Source of the DNA: 'Nostoc azollae' 0708
GTDB taxonomy: Bacteria; Cyanobacteriota; Cyanobacteriia; Cyanobacteriales; Nostocaceae
DNA: 64,000 bases
Direction of reading: 5' to 3'
Assembly (NCBI RefSeq): GCF_000196515.1
Contig: NC_014248.1
Coordinates: 1,845,501-1,909,500 of the forward strand
Position numbers and translations under genes: made by a program. The notes under the pieces are model-generated. The model saw only the letters and a list, made by a program, of their open reading frames with translations. It had not been told where the DNA came from and made no database searches. This document shows, one piece after another, positions 27,634 through 35,918 of this stretch; the first letter of the stretch is position 1, and each line of letters starts with the position of its first letter.

Positions 27634-28298
27634 GTGACAATAATGGCGGCAGTAGATTCCCCACCAATCGAAGAAGAATTTACAGAAGCTCAAAAAAATT
27701 GGGCTTTAAACAAATTAAACGTAGATTTAGCTTCTGCCAAGAGAAAAGCTTTCACACCCATGGAAAAGAAATTGGTGAGAGGTTTGCTTTGTGGTTGTAG
27801 TCCTGCGGAAGTAGCCAAAAAAGTTTATCAAAGTAGCACTAGCAGCACTGTCAGAGTTTATCTTTGTAATGAATTATATAAATACATACAAGATATGCTG
27901 AGTAATCAGGCAGGATGCTTAATTAAAGTGAAAAACTGGAGTCATGTAACTCATTTATTAGAAAAAGCTGGGTATAAAAGAACTGATTTTAAATACCATC
28001 AATAACCAAATTGATCACAAATACCAGGGAGGAATAAACTGAATTACCAAAAGTTGAAGCAACCAAAATTCAATATCCGGGTCAAGCTGTTGATATCAGT
28101 GGCTTCTGTGGAAGAAACACAGAACTCACCAGAGTTTCAGAATGGATTGTCAATCAGCGTTGTCAGTTCGTTATAGTTTTGGTAATGGGTGGAATTGGTA
28201 AAACTGCTTTTTCTATCAAGTTAGCACAGGAGATTGAAGATCAGTTTGATTATGTGATCTGGCGATCGCTCCATCTATGCCGTAAGATAGATGCAATA
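27634..28298 (+). pseudogene. NB-ARC (STAND) NTPase with N-terminal HTH, truncated by an IS
   Basis: The first frame (27634-28005) encodes a helix-turn-helix-like domain of the type at the N-terminus of cyanobacterial STAND proteins: EKKLVRGLLCGCSPAEVAKK and VRVYLCNELYKYIQDML. From 28044 another frame continues the same protein with YPGQAVDISGFCGRNTELTR and a P-loop, VMGGIGKTAFSIKLAQEIED, then FDYVIWRSL. The coding sequence stops abruptly at 28298, where an IS5-like element begins. One frameshift near 28010-28040 and loss of the rest of the NB-ARC domain plus any sensor repeats make it non-functional. Intact relatives usually end in WD40 or TPR repeats and include defence-type signalling NTPases. 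Confidence 0.72.
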
Positions 28299-29117
28299 GA
28301 GAGGGCCGGAAATTTAGAAATTATGTGTCTGGCTTTCCATAGTGTTAAGATTAGGAAAGAGCCAAGGAAAGAGTCAGGTTTGGGAATAGTTACGGATAGT
28401 TCCTATCCATGAAGATGTTGATGACAAATTCATAACTGACCTCATATCCATAACATGTATGAAATGGGCAACACTGATGAACCAATTCCTAATGTGACTA
28501 AACCACAAATCCTAAGAATTACTTGTGAGTAAATTGGGGAATCCAGGGGAAATCTTTGGGGAAATCTTTGTTGAGGTACCCGGAATGTTTTTACAAGTCT
28601 AATGACCTGTTCAAAAAAAATAGCCTTGGTGGAAAACTCTTTGTTTCCTGCCTTTTGTTCTGAGTCGCCATGGCATAATCGCTATAATCTTTTTCTACCT
28701 GTTCAAGGAGACTAACAGGGAAAACATTTGGTAATATCTCTAGCCAGTAATGAAATGTGTCCTTTGCTTCCGTTTTCCATATACCGAAATGGAAATCTAA
28801 AACCTCAAATATTGGCATTTCCCTCCACTAGAACAAGCATAGACATACCTGTTCTTTTATCTCTAGTTTCCCTTTCCCCCCTCCTCCTTTCTGATTTATA
28901 TCTATGTTTTTACTTTCTATGTCACCTTGAAGTTTTTTATGCTGCATTTCACCTTGGGCTAACAAGTCTTGAAACTGATGGTTAGTTATTCCCAGTATTT
29001 GTTTTCTACGATGTGGATATTCTTGAATATAGTTAATTTAGTGGATTTTTCCTTTTGGTACACCCTCAAAATTCCCTTCTAGCATTTTTTTCACACCAAG
29101 TTCATTTTCCTGACAGG
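28299..29117 (-). mobile_element. IS5-like element, copy A (internally deleted)
   Basis: About 819 bp, nearly identical to the 1112-bp copy at 43394-44505 but missing about 290 bp of the transposase centre (junction near 28662). The left end begins GAGAGGGCCGGAAATTTA, preceded by AATA as in copy B; the right end is TTTTCCTGACAGGT, without the matching AATA, so the right junction has been altered. On the minus strand it encodes transposase fragments EVLDFHFGIWKTEAKDTFHY and NVFPVSLLEQVEKDYSDYAM. It interrupts the NB-ARC gene. Confidence 0.8.
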
Positions 29118-29640
29118 TTAACTGATTGAAAACCAAGCTGATTTTGAAAGGGAGAAAGGTGAAGTATATGCCTCGATTCTTGGATGATTTCTGGGATTAC
29201 TATCCAGATTTACTCCCTTACAAAGATGCACCCAGTGAGCAAAAGGCTGGAAAACTCCGGTCTGAGTTTTGGAAACTTTAGGATACTAAAAGTGGTTATC
29301 AACAGTTGGATGAGCAAAAACAGTTAACGCTCCTGAAAATTGCGGAGTTCTTATATGTTTGAGAGCATCCTGAATTACCTTTGCACCATCGTCCGGCAGA
29401 GTTAGCTGCCGGACGATGGTGCAGCGACGTAATATTAGTTATGCCACTCAAACTCTAGAAGGTACTCAGGCGTGGGAGACTTTTATGTCTCTTGTTCCTA
29501 CTACTCGTAAGTTAGGTATCGGCTTTTTTGAGTATGTCCATGACCGCATTTCTCACACTAGGAAAATCCCGATTTTAGCAACTATTCTTCGTGAGCAGTC
29601 TTCTCTTAATTCCTTTGGTTGTTCATCGATGCCCCAATAA
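29118..29640 (+). pseudogene. IS66-like transposase C-terminal remnant
   Basis: The plus strand reads FLDDFWDYYPDLLPYKDAPS and RSEFWKL, stop, DTKSGYQQLDEQKQLTLLKI, then ELPLHHRPAELAA; a one-base shift follows and 29416-29640 continues TMVQRRNISYATQTLEGTQA and RKLGIGFFEYVHDRI. The PAELAA-R-MVQRRN-S pattern recalls the AERAIRP-RKN segment of IS66 transposases. Two stops and one frameshift kill it; the N-terminus is missing. An 18-bp perfect hairpin lies at the frameshift point. Confidence 0.65.
29382..29423. repeat. 18-bp perfect hairpin inside a transposase remnant
   Basis: Arms TGCACCATCGTCCGGCAG (29382-29399) and its exact reverse complement (29406-29423) flank a 6-nt loop. It coincides with the reading-frame break in the IS66-like remnant. 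No T-run follows, so it is not an obvious terminator. Confidence 0.85.
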
Positions 29641-29923
29641 CTCCTTCCCCGAAATATTCAGGAGATACATTGTTCCTAATAGTAATTTCCCAGCTTTTAG
29701 AACGCTTCTCAGCTTTATATTGCCATTTGAGCAAGTGCATGACAATTAATTTCAGATAGCTCCGGAAAGCTTTCTTTTCACTTCCTCCCAAAGTTTCAAG
29801 TTCCTCAATTAAGTTTTCAATATCCACAGATTGAAATTCATAATCTCGTAATTTTCCTATCTTAGTTTCAAACCACAGAGAACAATCTTGATTGTATAAT
29901 GTTTCTTGAGTTTGAAGTTTCAT
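29606..29923 (-). CDS. DUF29-domain protein, C-terminally shortened
   Basis: The 105-aa product starts MKLQTQETLYNQDCSLWFET and carries the core of a DUF29 domain (SVDIENLIEELETLGGSEKK, then LKLIVMHLLKWQYKAEKRSK, followed by SWEITIRNN). Intact relatives are about 140-150 aa, so some 40 residues are missing; the end (GASMNNQRN) runs into the transposase remnant on the other strand and is probably not native. DUF29 is widespread and often multicopy in cyanobacteria, function unknown. It may still be expressed as a truncated protein. Confidence 0.6.
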   Translation of the reverse strand: MKLQTQETLYNQDCSLWFETKIGKLRDYEFQSVDIENLIEELETLGGSEKKAFRSYLKLIVMHLLKWQYKAEKRSKSWEITIRNNVSPEYFGEGVIGASMNNQRN

Positions 29924-30123
29924 GGCTTTTTATACTGTAAAATACAGCCTTTCTCCAGCCTTGATCCTATTCTACAATCATCATCTCATCTTTTAAATCT
30001 CGGTATGTCATTCCGTTAGTTTATGTGTAATAGATATCATTGGTTATAACTCAAGAAGAAGAGCCAATGACCAATAGCTGTAGATTGGTAATTTCTGCTA
30101 AATTTTTTCACATCAATCCATAC

Positions 30124-30699
30124 TCAGCTTTGACAATCTGAAGAGAAAACGTTTTTTCTCATACTTATGAATTTGTTGATACTGCCAATTTCTAATAAAG
30201 CAGAGCGCCAATCCCAAAAATCAGGAGCGCGATAGATAAAATAGCTAATTAAAAATGGACGCGCTAAAAAAACAAAACTAATAGGAATATTATCTCTAAA
30301 CAGTTCTCTTTTTTGGTTTAAGTGATTTAAGATGTGTGGTACTTTGGTTAAATTACTAAATTTATCTTCTGTAATTTGTCCAAAATTTTCTTGTTCATAC
30401 TGGTAGAGTGAATGTTCTAAACCTGTAATTAATAAAACATCAAATTGTTGATTATTATAAAGCTCAAGCACTCTTTCATATAAAGTATCAATTGGCTCAA
30501 TTAAACGCAAAACTCCGACTTTCTTATTTGGCAAATCATAGATTATTTTGGTAATTATTTTTTCATCGTCTAACGGTGTAGACTGCACGAAATATAAGCC
30601 AAATTTTCTGTTGCGTGTCAGATGGCTAATTAAGTCTTGATATTCTTCTTTTTCATCAGGGAGTAAGTCTTCATCCAAATGGCTATAATTTTTCATCAT
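30124..30699 (-). CDS. Stand-alone APDFWDWRSG-domain protein
   Basis: I do not know a name for this 191-aa protein. It is a clear paralog of the first 170 residues of the TPR protein at 32368-33939: both have FGLYFVQ near residue 33, KKxxVLRLxEPxDxLY, a DxLLIxGLExSLYxYE strand, ILNHLNQxRExFRD and a final RAPDFxDWRS. The hydrophobic strand before GLE and the LYFVQ start look like Walker-B-like and degenerate Walker-A-like positions of a P-loop NTPase, without GKT. Similar APDFxxWRSG segments occur in bacterial NLR-like NTPases. Its ATG overlaps the ATPase stop (30696-30699), so the two are translationally coupled. The C-terminal 20 residues diverge. Confidence 0.7.
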   Translation of the reverse strand: MMKNYSHLDEDLLPDEKEEYQDLISHLTRNRKFGLYFVQSTPLDDEKIITKIIYDLPNKKVGVLRLIEPIDTLYERVLELYNNQQFDVLLITGLEHSLYQYEQENFGQITEDKFSNLTKVPHILNHLNQKRELFRDNIPISFVFLARPFLISYFIYRAPDFWDWRSALLEIGSINKFISMRKNVFSSDCQS

Positions 30700-32021
30700 G
30701 GAAGTTTTTCTATAGCTTCTTTAAATTCCTGAATGCCTTGAATAAGTGGGTGAATATCGTACCAGCGTTGCATTTCCCCTTCTTCATCCAAGTAGCGATA
30801 CTCTAACAAACAACGATTAAACATCAAACTCCGATACTGATCATCGTTAATGATCCGCTTAGAACGGGATACTTCTGCTAACAAACTCCATTGATGGTTT
30901 TCTACAGCACGGCGATAAGTGTCTCTAGCTTGCGTAATGGCGCGTCGAACTGCTCTTTCGGAAATTGGTAAATTTTGAGTGCGTCCAATCGCATCCTGAG
31001 TTAACAATAGCAAATTTCTGACATGACCTCCACTCATTAAACAAAGTCGTTCTAGGGTTTCTAGACTGTCAAATATTGCAGTTTCTATAGGTTTATTGGG
31101 CGAAAACTGTTTAATCCGCCGAGAAATTACTTCTTTAACCTTATTTATTCCGGGTTGATAAATTTCACCTTTGGGAGTACGAACCATCACCATTGGTAAA
31201 ATTTGAGGATCACCGTATATATCACGTAAGTCTGTTGCTCTTGTGGAATAGACCATTGCAATGGGTACAGTATAAATTAGGTGGCAATCTAAAGATTTTA
31301 GTTGTTCACACCGATCTAAAAAAACTTCTTCATAATTTGTACGTTCACCATCTTTAACTAAAACCATTCGGTCTAAGTTATCAACAATTACCGCTAGTTG
31401 ATTACAGTTGGCGGGTAGACGCTTTTTTACATCCGTAAGAAATTCATTTAAAACTTTAATTAAAGTGACAGTATGAGGATTTACTCTTTCTCGAATTTCT
31501 TGACGTAGTTCGGGAACGGCTCTTAAATTTGCTGTTAATTTGGCGAACTGACAAATTTGTAGTTCTACATTCATGTCCTCAATCTGAATTTCAGTTAGTG
31601 CCAAATCTTTTAAATCTTGCCAACGATCTTTCAGCCAATTTAGCACTGGTTTAGGATTACCCATGGTCCGCAATTCTTGCAGTAACCGCCGAGTACAAGC
31701 AAGCAGAATGTCTGTATATTGGGCATCTTCTGAATCAATATCTTCTTCATCAGCAGCAAAATAAACTACATAACATTGTCTTGCTTCTAAATATTCTTTT
31801 AGTCTCAGTAATTCTGTGGATTTACCCGCACCTCTATGACCAGAATATAGTTGACAAGTATTTTGACTTGCTAATTGAATGCGATTTCCTAGCTCTTCTA
31901 GAATATCTGCATCTCCTCGCACAGCTTGACAGTCTACATAATTAGGATCACCTGCGGGTAGGGGCTGAAAAGGGTTAAAAGCATTGTAGAGGTTTTTGAG
32001 TAATTCAGAATTATTGGTCAT
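30696..32021 (-). CDS. AAA/STAND-type P-loop ATPase
   Basis: The 441-aa protein has a Walker A motif GHRGAGKST at 61-69, a Walker B strand LAVIVDNLD at about 209-217, an Arg-rich sensor region (MSGGHVRNLLLLTQDAIGRT) and a winged-helix-like C-terminus (DIHPLIQGIQEFKEAI). It is a single-domain regulatory ATPase without a recognisable nuclease or membrane part. It is coupled by a 4-nt overlap to the downstream stand-alone APDFWDWRSG protein and follows, after a MITE, the TPR protein with the same domain. The three probably work together: the ATPase as switch, the two paralogs as sensor or adaptor. The partner logic is inference. Confidence 0.8.
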   Translation of the reverse strand: MTNNSELLKNLYNAFNPFQPLPAGDPNYVDCQAVRGDADILEELGNRIQLASQNTCQLYSGHRGAGKSTELLRLKEYLEARQCYVVYFAADEEDIDSEDAQYTDILLACTRRLLQELRTMGNPKPVLNWLKDRWQDLKDLALTEIQIEDMNVELQICQFAKLTANLRAVPELRQEIRERVNPHTVTLIKVLNEFLTDVKKRLPANCNQLAVIVDNLDRMVLVKDGERTNYEEVFLDRCEQLKSLDCHLIYTVPIAMVYSTRATDLRDIYGDPQILPMVMVRTPKGEIYQPGINKVKEVISRRIKQFSPNKPIETAIFDSLETLERLCLMSGGHVRNLLLLTQDAIGRTQNLPISERAVRRAITQARDTYRRAVENHQWSLLAEVSRSKRIINDDQYRSLMFNRCLLEYRYLDEEGEMQRWYDIHPLIQGIQEFKEAIEKLP

Positions 32022-32218
32022 AGGTAAACAACTTATGTTCTTGGGTATTAATGAGACTAAAAAAACAGTAAAAATAGGCAGAGGTAAACAAGAAATCCAA
32101 TTTTAATCGAAGAAAGTGAAAATGTCATATAGGAGATTTTGTTTCTGAAATTACTCGGAAGGGCAGGGAATAGGCAAGAATGGAACTCCTTTTGTACGGA
32201 ATTCTTTCAAAAATCAAA
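32022..32218 (-). other. Upstream region of the ATPase gene
   Basis: About 200 nt between the ATPase start and the MITE. No ORF. AT-rich stretches could hold a promoter, but no clear boxes can be assigned; the MITE may have displaced the original operon leader. Confidence 0.3.
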
Positions 32219-32350
32219 TAAGTAGGTGGGCGGAAAAAATTTATAACTATGTCATGGCGAATGCAGCAAAGGGGAATCAAGCAGTTGAAAGGGTTTTAAG
32301 TAATTTACATTTTGTTACATAGTTATATTTAGTTTGTGTTTATCTACTTA
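32219..32350 (-). repeat. MITE-like element, copy 2
   Basis: 132 bp with ends TAAGTAGGTGGGCGG and GTTTATCTACTTA and a core related throughout, in reverse orientation, to copy 1 at 2714-2842 (for example the shared GATTCCCCTTTGCTGCATTC on the opposite strand). It lies between the TPR gene and the ATPase gene of what looks like one operon. Confidence 0.75.
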
Positions 32351-32367
32351 GGAGACAGATAGGAGTC

Positions 32368-33939
32368 CTATATTTCTAATTGCATTAAAGCTTGAAATCT
32401 TCTATCTTCTCGAATACAATCAAAATCAAGATCGGTTTTTGCCCTTGTTAAAACTTCTGTTGGTTGGAGACTAATTGCTTGTTGCAAGTTTTCTAATGCT
32501 TGCTCAATGTCACCATGAAGAGCATAACAGCAAGCTTTATTATACCAACCATAATTGTCATCAGGTTTTATTTTTAGGGCTTGGTCATAAGAAAAAATTG
32601 CTTCTTCAGTACGTCCTAAATCATCAAGTGCATTGCCACGATTATTCCAAGCATAATGGTCATAAGGGTTGAGTTTCAGGGCTTGGTCATAAGAAAAAAT
32701 CGCTTCTTCATTCCGTCCTAAACTTCGTAGTGCGATACCACGATTATACCAAGCGTAGTAATCATCAGGTTGAATTTTTAAAGCTTCGTCATAAGAGAAA
32801 ACTGCCTCTTCATTGTGTCTTAAATTCCGCAATGCTATACCCCGGTTATTCCAAACATAATGATCACTAGGTTTATATTTTAAAGCTTCATTATAGGATA
32901 AAATTGCTTCTTCATTACGTCCTAAGTTCCGCAGTGTATTGCCAAGTTCGTACCAAGAATAGTGGTCATGAGAATTATAATCTATAGCTTCATTATAAGA
33001 TAAAATTGCTTCCTCATTACGTCCTAAGTTCCGCAGTGCATTTCCACGATTTTTCCAAGCATAGTGGTCATAAGGTTTAATTCTTATGGCTTGGTTATAA
33101 GATAAAATTGCTTCTTCATTGTCTCCTAAATTCAATAGTGCATTTCCACGATTGTACCAAGCATAATGGTCATCTGGTTGAAATTTTAGTTCTTGTTCAT
33201 AGAATGTAATTGCGGTTTCGTACTCATGTGCAGAATAAAGTAGATTTCCTAGTTCAAATAGTAAACTTGCTCTATTACTATCTGTTTGATGTTTTTCTGT
33301 AAGCAGTTCTTGGATTTCTAGAACTTTTTCAATTTTTTCTTCTGGAGTAAGTTGCAGATATTTTTCATAATCTCCTTCTAATAGAAGACGACGAGATTCT
33401 TCTTCAACTAATTCTGGTGTCGTTGGTAATTCATATACTCCAGATCGCCAATCAAAAAAATCAGGAGCGCGATGAATTAAATAGTTAAGGGAAAATGAAC
33501 GCAATAAAAATACGAAGCAAAATGGAAAGTCATCTCTAAATCTTTCTCGTTGTTGGTTGAGATGATTTAGTATTGGCGGGACTTTGCTTAAATTTATAAA
33601 TTGACCTTCAGTGATTTCACCAAAGTTTCTTTTTTCATATTTATATAAAGAATATTCCAGACCTTTAATTAATAAGATATCAATTTGTTGGTCTTGAATG
33701 CAATTAGTGATTTGTTGATATAATTTATCAACTGGTTCAAATAAGCGTAATACGGCAATTTTTTTATGTGGAATATCCTGGGGAATTTTATTAATAAACC
33801 GATCAGATCCCACAGGATTACATTGTACAAAGTATAAACCAAATCCTGATTTCCTTTCCACGGCGCAAAGTAAATCTTGATAAATTTCTTCAGGATCTGG
33901 AGGGAAATCATCATCCCAGGTACTGTAATTAAGTGTCAT
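32368..33939 (-). CDS. APDFFDWRSG-domain protein with C-terminal TPR array
   Basis: The 523-aa protein has an N-terminal domain (about 1-170) paralogous to the stand-alone protein at 30124-30699, including ILLIKGLEYSLYKYEKRNFG and HRAPDFFDWRSG, then a helical linker (EEESRRLLLEGDYEKYLQLT) and about eight 34-residue TPR units (about 220-500; repeat core AWYNRGNALxxLGxxEEAIxSYxxAL). The TPR repeats are very alike, which points to recent internal duplication. TPR arrays bind peptides or proteins, so this may be the sensor or effector-recruiting arm for the ATPase encoded downstream. A MITE separates it from that gene. I cannot assign a process. Confidence 0.78.
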   Translation of the reverse strand: MTLNYSTWDDDFPPDPEEIYQDLLCAVERKSGFGLYFVQCNPVGSDRFINKIPQDIPHKKIAVLRLFEPVDKLYQQITNCIQDQQIDILLIKGLEYSLYKYEKRNFGEITEGQFINLSKVPPILNHLNQQRERFRDDFPFCFVFLLRSFSLNYLIHRAPDFFDWRSGVYELPTTPELVEEESRRLLLEGDYEKYLQLTPEEKIEKVLEIQELLTEKHQTDSNRASLLFELGNLLYSAHEYETAITFYEQELKFQPDDHYAWYNRGNALLNLGDNEEAILSYNQAIRIKPYDHYAWKNRGNALRNLGRNEEAILSYNEAIDYNSHDHYSWYELGNTLRNLGRNEEAILSYNEALKYKPSDHYVWNNRGIALRNLRHNEEAVFSYDEALKIQPDDYYAWYNRGIALRSLGRNEEAIFSYDQALKLNPYDHYAWNNRGNALDDLGRTEEAIFSYDQALKIKPDDNYGWYNKACCYALHGDIEQALENLQQAISLQPTEVLTRAKTDLDFDCIREDRRFQALMQLEI

Positions 33940-34539
33940 ATAGATTTCATAGTAGATGCTGTCGTAAAAAATGACGAATGGGCAGAAATTCTACACTATT
34001 AACACTAATAATCTTGTTTCGTATGTGAAAGTCATTTTTAGCAATCAGAATCTTGTTCATAAGATTAGGTAAAATCAAGAATAAAAATTTAGATAATTTT
34101 GTGAGTTAATCTTGCTCACTTCATTATGGCTAATCTCATACTGTTAATGCTTCGTGAGAAATAATGAATATTAGCAATAGCATAATTTAGCTAATATCAC
34201 GGGTAACTAAGCAAGAATATCGCCGTAGCCATACTTAGATAAGTGTAAATATACTTAATTGCAAATAGTCTTCTTTTATTAGTTAGCCTTTTATCTAGTG
34301 AAAACACTTATCTCCTCCTAATACTTACATACATTCGTTGACAATATCTATGTGAATATTTTTATGGGGATAAGGAAGGAGGTAAAAAAGATAGGGTTTA
34401 TATATTGTCAATTTTTATTTACCAGAAAATACTGGACTTTTGAAGGCTCTCCAATAGCACACAGAAAATCCAAAACATTTTCTGGGTACTACATTTTTTA
34501 GGGAATAAATGAAAGTTTTCCGCAGATAGAAAATGCTTA
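33940..34539. other. Intergenic region, no gene seen
   Basis: AT-rich sequence upstream of the TPR gene. It must contain that gene's promoter on the minus strand; I cannot place it. No coding remnant is recognisable up to the TnpB fragment. Confidence 0.35.
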
Positions 34540-34780
34540 ACTCAGTGACAGACAATTTTGAAATTGGGAAACTTAAATTCACTGGAACTTATGAATTACT
34601 TGTCTACCAAATTAAGCTTATAAGAAGTATTGGTTATTATGCTGAATTTTTTTGCATTGGGGTAGACTGAGAAATTGAAACACAAGCAACCAAAAATGCA
34701 GTTGGACTAGATGTTAGTTTAGGCAACTACTGAGTTTCTATCCCATGATCCTAAAGTTAAATTATGGGAAAATAGTGGAC
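34540..34780 (+). pseudogene. TnpB (IS200/IS605) fragment
   Basis: A plus-strand frame reads FEIGKLKFTGTYELLVYQIK and, after a stop, EIETQATKNAVGLDVSLGNY. The second part matches the first RuvC motif region of TnpB (xxAVGIDVGLxxF) with the catalytic Asp preserved. Stops follow WQ-equivalent positions and the rest of the nuclease is missing. It is a short relic of an IS605-type RNA-guided nuclease gene. Confidence 0.55.
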
Positions 34781-35052
34781 AAATCATAGAATTTTTCTGT
34801 GATGTTTGATATTGAGCGATTTCAATGGGGTGTTCAGCTATGCAAAAAATTGTGTTTCTCAGCGAGCTAAGAAACCTGCAAATTTTTTCCGTTGATAGCG
34901 GAATTAATAATCTTAAAACCTTGCCTAGAGGGTGTTTTATTAAACGAGGTTTTTAGGAATTTTGTGTACGCTCTAGCTAAATTTGAGGTAGTGTCAAGAT
35001 GTTGAGTTGAATTGTTCAATTCAACATCCAAACTTTAAAATCTCAAATTCTG

Positions 35053-35565
35053 TCAGTCTTCTTCCTCCTCTGTCATTCCAGGGTTGATCAGTGTAATATC
35101 ATACTCACTTGCATCTGTTTGTCCTGAACGTTGACTATTTTTGAGCAAATAATAAATTGCTCGTACTTGGGGTCCAAAAACAATTTCGTCTTCGTTTTTT
35201 AGATCATGGGCTAGCATTTTGCGTCCATTAATCATCAAACCATTAGAACTGGGTTTGCCTTTGGGATCACCATCAACAATACGGTAGTAATAGCTGTTGC
35301 TATTATTCATGCGCCGTAATCTGACTAATGTAGCATGGTGTCGAGAAACAAACTGTGATATCAATCGGATATTACAATTACGATCTCTACCGATAGAATA
35401 GACGGGATTTTCCAGAGGAAATTCTTTGCGTCCTTGATCGTCTTCTATGATCAGTAGATGGTTTTCATTAGGTTGTGCGGCCATTGACAGATGGTTGCTA
35501 CAATTTGTTGAACTTTGATACGCAAGAATTTGCTGTGTATATTTTTCCTGCATTTTTCCAGACAA
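35053..35565 (-). CDS. FHA-domain protein
   Basis: The 170-aa product is built around one forkhead-associated domain (about 45-140), which binds phosphothreonine peptides. Visible landmarks are YSIGRDRNCNIRL, VSRHHATL and SSNGLMINGRKM, the three loops that hold the ligand (Arg, Ser-His and Ser/Asn). The tail is acidic (NPGMTEEEED). The first 27 residues are poorly conserved-looking; an alternative start is Met28 (35484, MAAQPN). It probably reads the output of a Ser/Thr kinase, but no kinase gene is in the window. Confidence 0.88.
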   Translation of the reverse strand: MSGKMQEKYTQQILAYQSSTNCSNHLSMAAQPNENHLLIIEDDQGRKEFPLENPVYSIGRDRNCNIRLISQFVSRHHATLVRLRRMNNSNSYYYRIVDGDPKGKPSSNGLMINGRKMLAHDLKNEDEIVFGPQVRAIYYLLKNSQRSGQTDASEYDITLINPGMTEEEED

Positions 35566-35918
35566 TTTATTTATTTAATATGAAATCTAATAAGATTTGA
35601 AACTACATATCTTGCTAGGTAGATAAGAGTAGATTTTATACTCTTCTAAGAGTATTATCTCTGGGAGGAGTGAGTACAAACTTTATGAATGGGCTGAATA
35701 CCCCACTAAAATAGTTTAACAGCTATCAGTTTTATCTAGATCGTTGAATGAATGGTATCTACACTTTATAAATTTAGTGCTAATAAATTTAGTGTTAGAG
35801 ATTGGTGTCGGGGTGAAATTTCCGACTTCAAGCTGGATAACTGTTATGACTATAGCGAGATTATTAGCCATCTGAGTTATTCGTTTTGAGATACTACCTC
35901 CCAGTTATAAGTTTACAG
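35566..35918. other. Intergenic region, no gene seen
   Basis: About 350 nt between the FHA gene and the end of the P-type ATPase gene, both on the minus strand. AT-rich; a short near-repeat (AATTTAGTG twice around 35770-35795) is the only notable pattern. Confidence 0.35.
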
